Shown here: in pieces, positions 46,371 through 56,755 of the stretch | Layout of the letters: each line of letters starts with the position of its first letter | Position numbering within the stretch: the stretch's first letter is position 1 | Assembly: GCA_947095585.1 (NCBI GenBank) | Contig: OX352762.1 | Coordinates: 42,890,537-42,954,536 of the forward strand | From: Nephrocerus scutellatus | Taxonomy: Eukaryota > Arthropoda > Insecta > Diptera > Pipunculidae | DNA length: 64,000 bases | Direction of reading: 5' to 3' | Translations under genes and position numbers: made by a program | The notes under the pieces: model-generated | Databases searched by the model: none | What the model was told of the DNA's origin: nothing | Seen by the model: only the letters and a program-made list of their open reading frames with translations

Positions 46371-47400
46371 AGCGCTCTGAATGACGCCCTCGCCATTGTT
46401 CGCCTAAACCTAGGCAAAGCGTTCGGTAAACAAAAACACCACTACGACCTCCGTCGCCGGCCATGGGAACCTGAAATAGGCGAATATGTCTATTACCGCC
46501 ACGGCCGCCACCGATCTCTCTATTCCGCTGCCAACCAATTCTCGGCTAAATTAGCGCCCAGGTATGTCGGACTATACCGTGTCAACAAGAGAATATCACC
46601 GGTAATATATATTCTAGAGGGCGATAACCGCAAAACCATCACCGCGCACATTAAAGACTGCAAGCAACTCGCTTGTTCACCACCATCCGAAAATACTCGG
46701 TGGAAGGAATCCAACCACCAGTCATCATCGACATGCCGAACCCAACGGTCAAATTCACGAATACACCGAAACCGAAACTTTGACAGCCCCGTCGAAGATA
46801 ATCGTCCAGCAGCTCGTACGGGATCACGGATGGAAGAAGAAGCCTCCCCTCCAAAACGACCGCTCACCAGCAACGAGCAAAAGCGCTAATGCTAGTCAGT
46901 GCCTCGGATTGTCGGTACCGCCGCGACCCCGATGCCGTTCAACAAACCAAGGCAGGAAACTAAAAAGGCAATCACCGAAACCCTACCACCGATGACTACC
47001 AATCCACCACCAGCATTCATAGATATCCACCCAACAATCGAACCGAACCGCCAAACCAACACTTCAGGATTCAGACAACCCTACGCCCGCCAAAAATTCG
47101 ATAGAAATACCCCCAACCACCGCCAGACCCATATCCCCGAACCCAGCACCACTACTCGTCCACAACCCTAATGAGAAGACGACACCAGCACCACCAGAAA
47201 ACCGGCGACCGATAACATGGTTCGCCGAAATTTCACGGAGCAACCCATGCACATTAGAGGCGTTCAACGGTCCGTTGATTCCCTTACACAGGCCCCAGCA
47301 CACAAACCGCAAAAGAAGATTCCGTCTGTCTGGGCCACTTGGTTTTGTGTATGGAACCCAAGTTCCAGACCCAGAGACACGAAGCCTAACCTCGGATAAT
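46368..47400 (+). pseudogene. Osvaldo-like pol C-terminus and Pro-rich tail
   Basis: LNLGKAFGKQKHHYDLRRRPWEPEIGEYVYYR followed by KLAPRYVGLYRVNKRISPVIYIL is the GPY/F-type end of the integrase (here GLY). After HIKDCKQL the sequence becomes Pro-, Thr- and Gln-rich over several frames to about 47400. The tail resembles a disordered C-terminal extension, and I do not recognise an env. Confidence 0.65.
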
Positions 47401-47591
47401 TATTAGTACTGTTACTTTTGTTATCATTCTTATTTCTATGAATTTCTATTTTTTACCCATGAACTTATATTTTTGTTAATTATTGTTTTTTTCTTCTCAC
47501 TATAAACTGTTTTTTTGCTCACTAATAATAATAAATATAATATATATATATATATGCTATATATATACCGAACATAATATGTAATATATAT
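47401..47591. other. AT-rich junction before the BEL/Pao element
   Basis: Contains a long TA-rich stretch with ATACCGAACATAATATG. A similar ATACCGAATATATAAA lies at about 55226 beyond the other end of the BEL insertion, which may be the site split by the insertion. Confidence 0.4.
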
Positions 47592-47873
47592 ATGAAAAAT
47601 GATCAAATGATGAAAATGACAACGACCAGTATGTTTAGTTTAGTGAATTGTGAAATAGCATATTTTATTAATTGTAAAACTAATTAATTTTAAATGTAAT
47701 CAATTACAAAATGTCTGGAAAAATAAAGGATTTGAAATAAGCCACGGACGATTGAAAGGTGTGCGATGCGACTAATACGAGTGGACGTTGGATGACGACT
47801 GGATTCCACAGTTTTCGCTTTGCCACCATCTAAAGCCAATCCAACAAATTCCACACTCTTTCTTTATTTAGTA
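47592..47873 (-). mobile_element. BEL/Pao terminal repeat, 3' copy
   Basis: About 282 bp nearly identical to 54313-54589 in the same orientation. On the minus strand it has ATTAGTCGCATCGCAC and CCTTTATTTTTCCAGAC. It lacks the U5-type end seen next to the PBS at 54254-54312 and directly abuts integrase sequence at its other side. Confidence 0.75.
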
Positions 47874-47884
47874 GTAGGAGTTTA

Positions 47885-48141
47885 ATGCCCTATAATTCTC
47901 TTTAAATGGTACTTAATTGACTTTATTCCCGCTTCCCAGAGCCCCCCAAAATGTGGAGCTTTCGGAGGGTTAAAGTGCCAAGTGGTTCCATTTGTCTGAA
48001 GATGAATAGCAATGTCTTCGGCCCACTGCCTCTGTAGATGTGGTTTTTCTAAATCGATGATTTTTGCGGCTCCTTAAAAATTAGTGCCACAGTCACTGTA
48101 CAGGTCGGTGCAGATGCCTCGCCGGGCTGTAAAGCGCTTGA
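47885..48141 (-). pseudogene. BEL/Pao integrase core fragment
   Basis: The minus strand reads LYSDCGTNF, a TAA stop, [10 protein letters not shown], then [22 protein letters not shown] and [19 protein letters not shown] carries the second catalytic Asp and [10 protein letters not shown] the Glu of BEL/Pao integrases. Sequence ends soon after, and the DUF5641 domain expected next is deleted up to the terminal repeat. Confidence 0.8.
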
Positions 48142-49292
48142 ATGCTGCTTTCTTTTATGCACTGTTTCATTGTTGGCGAGTCGAGTAATCACCTCGCTGA
48201 AGAATTCCTGCTGTAGTATGCATATCAATCTCATTCGAGCACAAGTTAGCTCTTCTACTGAGAGCGGCCCTAACACCCGCTCTAATTTCTTACGAGCATT
48301 GTTGATGAAGCGAAGCCAATACGCTGTTGTTCGAATTAGTCGCAATAATGACGAAAACCTACAAAAAGTTGGTTGACTTCCCACGAGCAAACATGTCCAA
48401 AGAATGTTCGTTATGGGTTGTCCGGTTTCAGGAAATTTGTTTTTGATTTTAGAAATTTCAGACGCTCTCGTCTCTAGATCTGTATTGGCTATATCATACA
48501 TAGGATACGACTCAAATGAGTGTAAATATTCTGGGCCGTTCTACCACTGATCCTTATCGATCAGTTCCCTGGGCAGAAGTGTTCGTGAAGCTTTGTCCGC
48601 TTGGTTATCCTTATTCGGGACGTATCTCCAACATTTAGGGTCAATCAGCTCTTAAATTTCGGCGACTCTGTTGGCAACAAATGTGGTTCGCGTGTATGGT
48701 GCTGCCTTTATCAAGGCCAGAGTTATTTGTGAGTCTGACCAAGCGTAGAGTTGTGCCCCTTGCAATCCCATGGTTTCGATGGTGTGTACCAACAAATGTG
48801 ATAATAGTACAGCTCCGCACAACTCTAACCGTGCCAACGATTTGGTTTTGAGAGGTGTAACCCTGGATTTTGACAACAGTAGACTGGTGAGTGTTGAATT
48901 TCCGTTGATTGCGCGAACACTGCTTCAGCGTATGCCTTTACGGATGCGTCACAAAATCCGTGGATTTCAATGCGCGCTTCGTAGTTGCAATGTATCCATC
49001 GCGGAATTTCTATATCGTTTAGTGCTGTTAGCTCTGCCTTCAAAGTGTACCAATTCGTAACGATTTCTTTTGAGAGCTCCTCGTCCCATGATTGGTGTGT
49101 CTTCCATATTTCTTGCATTAGGATCTTGCCAAGAATGACGCACGGAGAAAGAATCGTTCTTTTTGTAGTTTTTGTTTGTTCTGGAAGTGTTATCTTGAAT
49201 GAAAATGTGTCTTTTCCTGGATGCCATTGGATCTCTAACGTTTGAATTGTGTTATTGTCATCAAATGATAATGGGATTTCTATCTCTCGGTC
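48142..49292 (-). pseudogene. BEL/Pao RNase H and linker region
   Basis: Fragments in several frames: RWIHCNYEARIEIHGFCDASVKAYAEAVFAQ (48900-48990, RNase H start with HGFCDAS), VTPLKTKSLARLELCGAVLL, YAWSDSQITLALIKAAP (about 48690-48750, second RNase H Asp) and then the pre-integrase domain (48501-48142). This order matches BEL/Pao pol. Frameshifts are frequent. Confidence 0.75.
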
Positions 49293-50390
49293 TTATTCTG
49301 GAACGGGTTCTAACAATTTTTCGCTATTACATGCCCATTTCCTCAATGGGAAGCCTCCCTTGTTCAGCATGGAGATGAGTTGGTGCTGCATCTCCAGAGC
49401 CTCACTGACTGCGTCTGCCTCATGAATGATATCGGACACATAGAAATTTTCCTTGGCAATTTTCGATGCCAGCGGATAGTCGTCTCGTTCATCTGCAGCC
49501 AGTTGTTGCAATGTGCGAACAGCCAAGTATGGTGCTGCAGCCGTACCAAAGGTGACGGTATTCAAACGGTACGCTTTGATATCTATGTCATTTTTATCTC
49601 TCCACAAGATGAGTTAATAGGCCGAATCGTTTGGAGGCACCCAAATTTGTCTGTACATTTTATTGATATCGGCTATGAATGCGACCTTGTGTTTTCGAAA
49701 TCGAGTGACGTGTTCAAATATGTCGTCTTGCAACCTTGGACCCAAGAGTAAGAGGTCATTGAGTGACGTACCATCTGACGTTTTGCACGATACATCAAAT
49801 ACAATTAGCATCTTAGTGGTGCAGCTGGATTCCTTTATCACCGCGTGGTGTGGAACGAAACAGTGGTCTCCCAACGATGTGGGATTTATCTCTGTCATAT
49901 GGCCCAAGTCATTATATTCATCGAAGACTCTCTTGTATTCTTGATAGAACAATTTGTTGGAATGGAATTTTTTCTCCAGTTGAAGATATCTGATCCTCGC
50001 TGAATTGTACGATCGTCCTATTGAGGGTCGCAGTCCGTGCTTGAATGGAAGGTGAACCACATATTTCACATCGTCCTGACGTGGATGGGTTCGACAAAAA
50101 TGTAATTCACACTGTTCGTCTTCTGGTGAAAGCATTGACTTCTTTCCTACTTCCTCTAGCTCCCAAAATTTTGAAAGCAGTTTGTCTAAGTCTCTTTCTT
50201 CTGTAGTGATGTGGAGAGACGTTATCGATGGATTCGTCGGGAGAACACCCCCGGACAATACCCAACCCAGCTCTGTATTTTGAGCCATATGCGTGCCTGT
50301 TGTGCCCTTCACGATGCCCTCAAGAATGATTGATGGAAACACGTCTGCGCTAAGCAAGATGTCGATTTTGCTTCGTTGTTAAAAGTCAGA
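49293..50390 (-). pseudogene. BEL/Pao reverse transcriptase
   Basis: A 247-residue frame (50357-49614) begins in ADVFPSIILEGIVKG (post-protease) and runs through LGWVLSG, FWELEEVG, PFKHGLRPSIGRSYNSARIR, LGHMTE, HCFVPHHAVIKES, VFDVSCKTSDGTSLNDLLLLGP and VAFIADINKMYRQIWV. The next frame (49607-49293) has TVTFGTAAAPYLAVRTLQQLA and FYVSDIIHEAD. The usual box is YVDD; here it is YVSD, so one catalytic Asp is lost. A stop separates the two frames. Confidence 0.8.
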
Positions 50391-51202
50391 TCTGCTAATT
50401 GCAGACGTCGGAGGTGATTCCAGTCAGCGCTCTGAATATTTCTCATTGGCAACTCAGATGTGACCTTAGGCAGAATCAATGCTGTTAGACGTAGTTCAAA
50501 TTGTTTGTTGATGCATAAATTTATCGTGAAGGAGACTTTGTGTTTGAAGACACCTGTGTTTGTTGTTGGTCCGATTGCCCGCGAGTCATGAGTCTGCATT
50601 GTATTTGTTGCATCGTTATGTAACAGCGAGTGATGCCTTTTCTTGCACGTATTACAAGTAAATGTACTCGTGCATGCTTTAGTGTAGTGCTCGTTGGAGA
50701 GACAATTGAAGCATAATTTATATCTCTTCACAATATCCTGTCTTTTTACGGGACTTAGAGCCTTGAATTTCTGACAGTTTCGGATCGCGTGGGATCCTTG
50801 GCACATTGGACATTTCAAAACGGTAGAGTTGTGTGTACGCACTGTACATGGAGTGAATTTATTCGATTTTGATGAACTGACATTTGAGGACGATTTTCCG
50901 ATGACCTCTAATGCCATAGATCTCATTAAAATGAAATCTTCCAATATGCTGTATGTCGGATAATCCACATGCGTCGCAATGTGAGATTCCGAATGACCTC
51001 GAGTGGTGGACGGAAGCTTTTGTACTGTATGAAAAATCAGCACGTCTTCCCAAGAATCCACTGACACGCCAAGATTTTTTAAAGATTGCTTGGCTTCATT
51101 CGTTGAATCAAGCAGTAGTTTTAAGTCGTCAGATGACTCTTGAACGATTTGCTGTTGATCAAAGAGCAATTTGAATTGATTGTCCTTTAACAATCGAACA
51201 TT
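50391..51202 (-). pseudogene. BEL/Pao gag C-terminus with zinc knuckles and protease remnant
   Basis: The frame has the gag region LLLDSTNEAKQSLKNLGVS and LIFHTVQKLP, then CPMCQGSHAIRNC, FKALSPVKRQDIV, CFNCLSNEHYTKAC and CNTCKKRHHSLLH, the BEL/Pao zinc knuckles. It proceeds directly to HKVSFTINLCINK and LTALILPKVTSELP, the second half of the protease region. The D(S/T)G active-site part expected between them is absent, probably deleted. TAG at 51200-51202 separates this from the N-terminal gag frame. Confidence 0.75.
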
Positions 51203-51784
51203 CTAAAACCGTTTGACTAGCAATGCCCAGGCAGTTTCGAAATTCGTGTCGGTGTTTCGTAGCATACGCGCAGCTTTACCGCTTAAGTTGCCCTTTAGAT
51301 ATTGCAACTTTTGTGCCTCGAATATTGAAGAATTTTTTGTCACTAGGCTCTCGAATAACGCCTTGAATTCGGGCCACATTTTTAAAGAGCCATCAAAAGT
51401 AGGAATTGTCATCGGAGGAAGCTTCAATTCAACCGACGGACTCTTTAAACCAGCCATTGATTTGTGTAAGAAGCTTGGGCTATCTGCGGTTGTGAGATGT
51501 TCCCTTAACTCGCATGAATATGCGAAGAACAGTTCCTTCAACTTGTGGAACGTGCGGGCTTCCATATATTTTATCTTCGTTTCTTCACTAGGAGATTTAA
51601 CAATTTTTTGATGAAGAGCTTTATCTTCATTGAATGACGTCTCTAGATTTGAAAGACCCACCTCGTTCATGTGTATTGACTGCCTTTTGATACCCAACTC
51701 CTGATATGCCTTATAGTCGGCATCAAACTCGAGTGCGATTGTTTGAATCGCTTCAATTGCTACAGACATTTTGCCCTTACTCAT
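51203..51784 (-). pseudogene. BEL/Pao gag N-terminal domain
   Basis: 193 residues from ATG at 51784. A helical N-terminus (AIEAIQTIALEFDADYKAYQELG) is followed by LKLPPMTIPTFDGSLKMWPEFKALFESLV, YLKGNLSGKAARML and FETAWALLVKRF, the DUF1759-type gag region with its IPTFDG…WPEF signature. The stop after VKRF interrupts the polyprotein in frame. Confidence 0.85.
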
Positions 51785-52092
51785 TCTGATTGAACGAACT
51801 TACTAGACTCCCACACACACAAGTCTTATATATAATTGCAATCGATAACTTTAAATAACTTTAAAAAGAATGTTAATAAAATGCCACAAACCTGAATTTA
51901 AGCGTTGCTCCCTTGATGTACCCGCCTCTTTAAATCATCAAAATTTGTGTTATATTGAGTTGCTAATTCAACACTCACTGTGTTGATTAGATTTGATTCA
52001 ACACTCACTGTGTTGATCTGATTTAGATTGAGTTATTTTGTACGCGCACGAACAGTGACTTTCAGCACTCAGTGTGTTGCTCTGATTTGATT
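51785..52092 (-). other. BEL/Pao leader segment inside the duplication
   Basis: Contains the gag 5' leader and the first few CAACACTCACTGTGTTG palindromes and one GTACGCGCACGAAC motif. Confidence 0.6.
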
Positions 52093-52996
52093 CAACAATC
52101 GAACATTCTAAAACCGTTTGACTAGCAATGCCCAGGCAGTTTCGAAATTCGTGTCGGTGTTTCGTAGCATACGCGCAGCTTTACCGCTTAAGTTGCCCTT
52201 TAGATATTGCAACTTTTGTGCCTCGAATATTGAAGAATTTTTGTCACTAGGCTCTCGAATAACGCCTTGAATTCGGGCCACATTTTTAAAGAGCCATCAA
52301 AAGTAGGAATTGTCATCGGAGGAAGCTTCAATTCAACCGACGGACTCTTTAAACCAGCCATTGATTTGTGTAAGAAGCTTGGGCTATCTGCGGTTGTGAG
52401 ATGTTCCCTTAACTCGCATGAATATGCGAAGAACAGTTCCTTCAACTTGTGGAACGTGCGGGCTTCCATATATTTTATCTTCGTTTCTTCACTAGGAGAT
52501 TTAACAATTTTTTGATGAAGAGCTTTATCTTCATTGAATGACGTCTCTAGATTTGAAAGACCCACCTCGTTCATGTGTATTGACTGCCTTTTGATACCCA
52601 ACTCCTGATATGCCTTATAGTCGGCATCAAACTCGAGTGCGATTGTTTGAATCGCTTCAATTGCTACAGACATTTTGCCCTTACTCATTCTGATTGAACG
52701 AACTTACTAGACTCCCACACACACAAGTCTTATATATAATTACAATCGATAACTTTAAATAACTTTAAAAAGAATGTTAATAAAATGCCACAAACCTGAA
52801 TTTAAGCGTTGCTCCCTTGATGTACCCGCCTCTTTAAATCATCAAAATTTGTGTTATATTGAGTTGCTAATTCAACACTCACTGTGTTGATTAGATTTGA
52901 TTCAACACTCACTGTGTTGATCTGATTTAGATTGAGTTATTTTGTACGCGCACGAACAGTGACTTTCAGCACTCAGTGTGTTGCTCTGATTTGATT
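52093..52996 (-). pseudogene. duplicated copy of the BEL/Pao gag start (904-bp tandem duplication)
   Basis: Repeats 51189-52092 at an offset of exactly 904 bp. ORF 52688-52200 is the same gag but loses one T in a run near 52242, shifting the frame after LVTK. The junction TTCAACAATCG joins TTCAACACTC and TTTAACAATCG over a shared AACA. Confidence 0.85.
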
Positions 52997-54225
52997 CAAC
53001 ACTCACTGTGTTGATCTGATTTAAATTCAACACTCACTGTGCTGAGCTGATTTGATTCAACACTCACTGTGTTGAACTGATTTGAAAAATCGAGTTATTT
53101 GTACGCGCACGAACAACGATACTTTCAACACTCACTGTGCTGAGCTGATTTGATTCAACACTCACTGTGTTGATCTGATATGAAAAATCGAGTTTTTGTA
53201 CGCGCACGAACAACGACACTTTCAACACTCACTGTGCTGAGCTGATTTGATTCAACACTTCCTGTGTTGCTCTGATTTGAAAAATCGAGTTTTTGTACGC
53301 GCACGAACAACGACACTTTCAACACTCACTGTGCTGAGCTGATTTGATTCAACACTCACTGTGTTGATCTGATTTGAAAAATCGAGTTTTTGTACGCGCA
53401 CGAATAATGACACTTTCAACACTCACTTTGCTGAGCTGATTTTATTAAACACTCACTGTGTTGATCTGATTTGATTCAACAATCACTGTGTTGATCTGAT
53501 TTGAACAATCGAGTTTTTGCACGCGCACGAACAACGACACTTTCAACACTCACTGTGCTGAGCTGATTTGATTGAACACTGACTTTGTTGATATGATTTG
53601 AAAAATCGAGTTTTTATACGCGCACGAACAACGACACTTTCAACACTCACTGTGCTGAGCTGATTTGATTCAACACTCACTGTGTTGATCTGGTTTAGAA
53701 AATCGAGTTTTTGTACGCGCACGAACAACGACACTTTCAACACTCACTGTGCTGAGCTGATTTGATTCAACATTCACTGTGTTGATCTGATTTGAAAAAT
53801 CGAGTTTTTGTACGCGCACGAACAACGACACTTTCAACACTCACTGTGCTGAGCTGATTTGATTCAACACTTACTGTGTTGGTCTGATTTGAAAAATCGA
53901 GTTTTTGTACGCACACGAACAACGATACTTTCAACACTCACTGTGCTGAGCTGATTTGATTCAACACTCACTGTGTTGATCTGATTTGTAAAATCGAGTT
54001 TTTGTACGCGCACGAACAACGATACTTTTAACACTCACTGTGCTGAGCTGATTTGATTCAACACTCACTGTGTTGATCTGATTTGAAAAATCGAGTTTTT
54101 GTACGCGCAGGAACAAAGATACTTTCAACACTCACTGTGCTGAGCTGATTTGATTCAACACTCACTGTGTTGATCTGGTTTAGAAAATCGAGTTATTTGT
54201 ACGCGCACGAACAACGACACTTTCG
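52860..54225. repeat. ~97-bp minisatellite in the BEL/Pao 5' leader
   Basis: About 13 units with GTACGCGCACGAAC recurring at 52942, 53098, 53195, 53293, 53391, 53516, 53616, 53714, 53811, 53907, 54004, 54101 and 54197. Each unit has two ~30-bp subunits TTCAACACTCACTGTG(T/C)TGA, plus an ATCGAGTTTTTGTACGCGCACG part. CAACACTCACTGTGTTG is itself an inverted repeat (CAACAC/GTGTTG). The array lies between the PBS and gag. Confidence 0.9.
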
Positions 54226-54234
54226 AATCCTGGA

Positions 54235-54253
54235 TATCCGGCTCGAAGGACCA
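54235..54253 (-). other. BEL/Pao primer binding site
   Basis: The minus strand reads TGGTCCTTCGAGCCGGATA directly after the LTR end GACTAATAT. Sequences of this form follow the 5' LTR in many insect retrotransposons. Confidence 0.65.
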
Positions 54254-54589
54254 ATATTAGTCGCCTGGGTCAATTAACTGGTCCAGAGACTATTTGCAAA
54301 AAAAAAAAATGAATGAAAAATGATCAAATGATGAAAATGACAGCGACCAGTATGTTTTGTTAATTGTGAAATAGCATATTTTATTAATTGTAAAACTAGT
54401 TAATTGTAAATGGAATCAATTGTAAAATGTCTGGAAAAATAAAGGATTTGAAATAAGCCACGGACGATTGAAAGGTGTGCGATGCGACTATTACGAGTGG
54501 ACGTTGGATGACGACTGCATTCGACTGTTTTCGCTTTGCCCCCATCTAAAGCCAATCCAGCCAATTCCACACTCTTGCTTTATTGAGTA
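54254..54589 (-). mobile_element. BEL/Pao terminal repeat, 5' copy
   Basis: Shares 54313-54589 with the 3' copy, and in addition has the 59-bp U5-like end (54254-54312) next to the PBS, including a run of A on the plus strand. Where the LTR begins at the high-coordinate side is unknown. Confidence 0.7.
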
Positions 54590-55254
54590 TTTTGTACCAC
54601 GATATGATTTTTCATATCTCGTTGATCCAATACAGCGCGCCTGAAATGCCAGCGAATACCAACACAAATTTTAATAGTGATGACATGGCGATAATACTAT
54701 GAGTAGGAACGTTCGCCCAGTGTGTTTGTTTATAAAGCACACTAATTGGGTCGCGTTACTTTATTGCACGGTTGGAATGTGGTGTCGAATGTAGTGGCAA
54801 GGCGATAAAATTGTGGAGTGTCATCAAATGCTGAGACGTAGCGATTGCCAATGAATCCAAACATAGTGCGACTTTTTGTTAGTCACAATGTAAAACGATA
54901 ATGCGGATTACATTGTATGGTGGTGATTGCCCACCAACGAATTGGGACCGCTGACGCTCATATTATTAAAATCACCAATGAATCTGAACATAGTGCGACT
55001 CTTTGATAGTCACAATGTAAAACGATAATGCGGATTACATTGTGTGGTGGTGATTGCCCACCAACGAATTGGGACCGTTGACGCTCATGTGATTGAATCG
55101 TGATGACGCACATTCTTTGTATCATAATGATGATGTTGGTCCATTGCCTTGCGTTGTATTTGTATGTAGGTGGATTCTATGCAGGCTGATAGCTCCATCA
55201 TGTTTTGTTGCTTTGCAACAATATATGAATACCGAATATATAAAATTGTCAAAA
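54590..55254. repeat. region with two ~126-bp direct repeats, U3 or flank
   Basis: Units at 54848-54962 and 54974-55089 start CCAATGAATC and end GACGCTCAT. Each has ACAATGTAA…TTACATTGT (for example 54885-54893 and 54908-54916) and TGGTGG…CCACCA (54918-54923 and 54931-54936) inverted repeats. Non-coding. It may be the U3 part of the BEL LTR or unrelated sequence. Confidence 0.65.
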
Positions 55255-55610
55255 AAAAAAAAACAATATATATAAGAAATACTTGTTATATGAATCCAGA
55301 TAATGCTAAGCTTTTACTTCATTGTGAACTCGGGACGGCGACTGGCACAAATAAAAATAAAGGTCATCCCATAAAACAAAACAAAAAAAGTAGTGACAAC
55401 ACCGACCGGGCCGTATATATTATCCTACATCTATGTATATCATTACCAAAAAAAAATAATAATAATAATAGATGCACCTTAACAAGCCGATTAATAGTAT
55501 TAAGCAATACACATGTAAGAAGGAATGTACATAGTTTAGACATTCATTTAAAGATATCCTCTCTCGCTTTTCTTATCATCTCCTTTTTCCCTACCCGAAT
55601 AGCAGGAGAA
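55255..55610 (+). other. Osvaldo-like 3' untranslated region and polypurine tract
   Basis: AT-rich stretch after the BEL insertion, ending in AGCAGGAGAA (55601-55610), the polypurine tract expected right before a 3' LTR. Confidence 0.55.
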
Positions 55611-56755
55611 TGTAACGAAGTCGATGTAAATATCAACATCGACTACGTCACACACCATACATATAAGAATATGTACCCATAAGCTAGTGTCCGTCCCACT
55701 ACAATATTCAGCCAATATTAACTACCACCGTGATATATAAGAATATGTACCCATAAGCTAGTGTCCGTCCAACTACAATATTCAACCAATATAACCTACC
55801 ACCGTGAGCGCACAAGCAACTCATTCAGCCATATAATAAATATGGTGTGATCGAGCGAATAGACCGGTTTCCGTCCGACAGCAAATAGTCAACCACCGTG
55901 AGCGTACAAGTGACTCATGCAGCCATATAATAAATATAGCCTGCCAACATGAGCGCACAAGCAACTTATGCAGATGTACGACAAATATCGTATGATCAAA
56001 CTCAATGCATAAGTTTCACTCATGCCAATGTCCACCCGTCCGTCCGACAACCATAGGAAGCAATTGTAGTAGCTCATGCAGCTACGACCAAAATGATCCC
56101 AAAATTCCTAACAGGTTTTGCACATAATCCAATGACATAGGACGCAGAACCACTAAAAAATCACACTGGTTCGAGCCGCCGTTGTGAAAACAACTACCAG
56201 CTCCGTGTTCTTCAAGAACAATTTTTAAATTTTAAATTTTATTTTTGGTGCACTAGTACGGAGTACTGACTGATTTATGCACTCTGCTTTGCTAGTTCCT
56301 TCAGCCCGTCCCGCCAGAAGACCGCCATACCGAGTGAGCATTGCATGATCTATTCACCTTAATCACTCGATATACCAGAGTTTACGTAGTTAACAGGGAC
56401 CTGATTAATTTCTTCACTTCGCCTTGTCAACACCGCTACCCCACTCTCCCGGCATTAGCTTACCCGTGCACTTGGAAAAACCAAGAAAACCTCTTTACCC
56501 TCTTCCCCTCCCGTACGTATCATCAAAATTATTTAGAGTAATCATATATATATATATATATATATATAAGTATTCGTTAGTTATAAACAACTTTGTAAAT
56601 AATATAAGATTAAGGCACGAGAAAGACATATATGGAATAAAAAATAAGAAGAAAACCTGACAAACAAAATACAATACTCTAATTTAATTTGTAACGCTCC
56701 GAAAAAAACGAACCCAGGGTATACGGCGAGCGTCACCCGAGCAAACACTGTTACA
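55611..56755 (+). mobile_element. Osvaldo-like 3' LTR
   Basis: Starts TGTAACGAAGTCGATG, ends GCAAACACTGTTACA. The first ~75 bp motif ATAAGAATATGTACCCATAAG is present twice. Only one ~141-bp unit is present (about 56330) against three in the 5' LTR. A TA microsatellite lies at 56549-56567. Confidence 0.85.

Larger units (their letters stand above)
25779..56755 (+). mobile_element. Osvaldo/Ulysses-like Ty3/gypsy element, inflated by nested insertions and tandem duplication
   Basis: Outer LTRs start TGTAACG (25779 and 55611) and the 3' one ends TGTTACA (56755), giving inverted TGTAAC/GTTACA tips. A PBS 5 bp after the 5' LTR matches the tRNA-Lys type at 15 of 18 positions. Gag, protease, RT-RNase H and integrase follow in plus orientation. 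AGCAGGAGAA (55601-55610) is a polypurine tract placed right before the 3' LTR. Flanks are CACT and TACT, a 4-bp target duplication with one mismatch. An element of this type would be roughly 7-9 kb; the extra length comes from a LINE, a SINE, a foreign LTR, two added tandem copies and a BEL/Pao insertion. Confidence 0.6.

Noticed and set aside
52860..54225. Regular repeat array resembling CRISPR
   Set aside because: Units are ~97 bp with near-identical 'spacers', no cas-like genes exist and the setting is a eukaryotic retroelement leader. It is a minisatellite.
55170..55682. 170-residue plus ORF before the 3' LTR
   Set aside because: Low-complexity Lys/Asn-rich translation of AT-rich sequence running into the LTR, without motifs.
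25779..56755. Three separate Osvaldo-like insertions instead of one duplicated
   Set aside because: All units share the same SINE, foreign LTR, YLDA change and LINE junction and lack 5' LTR starts and target duplications of their own.
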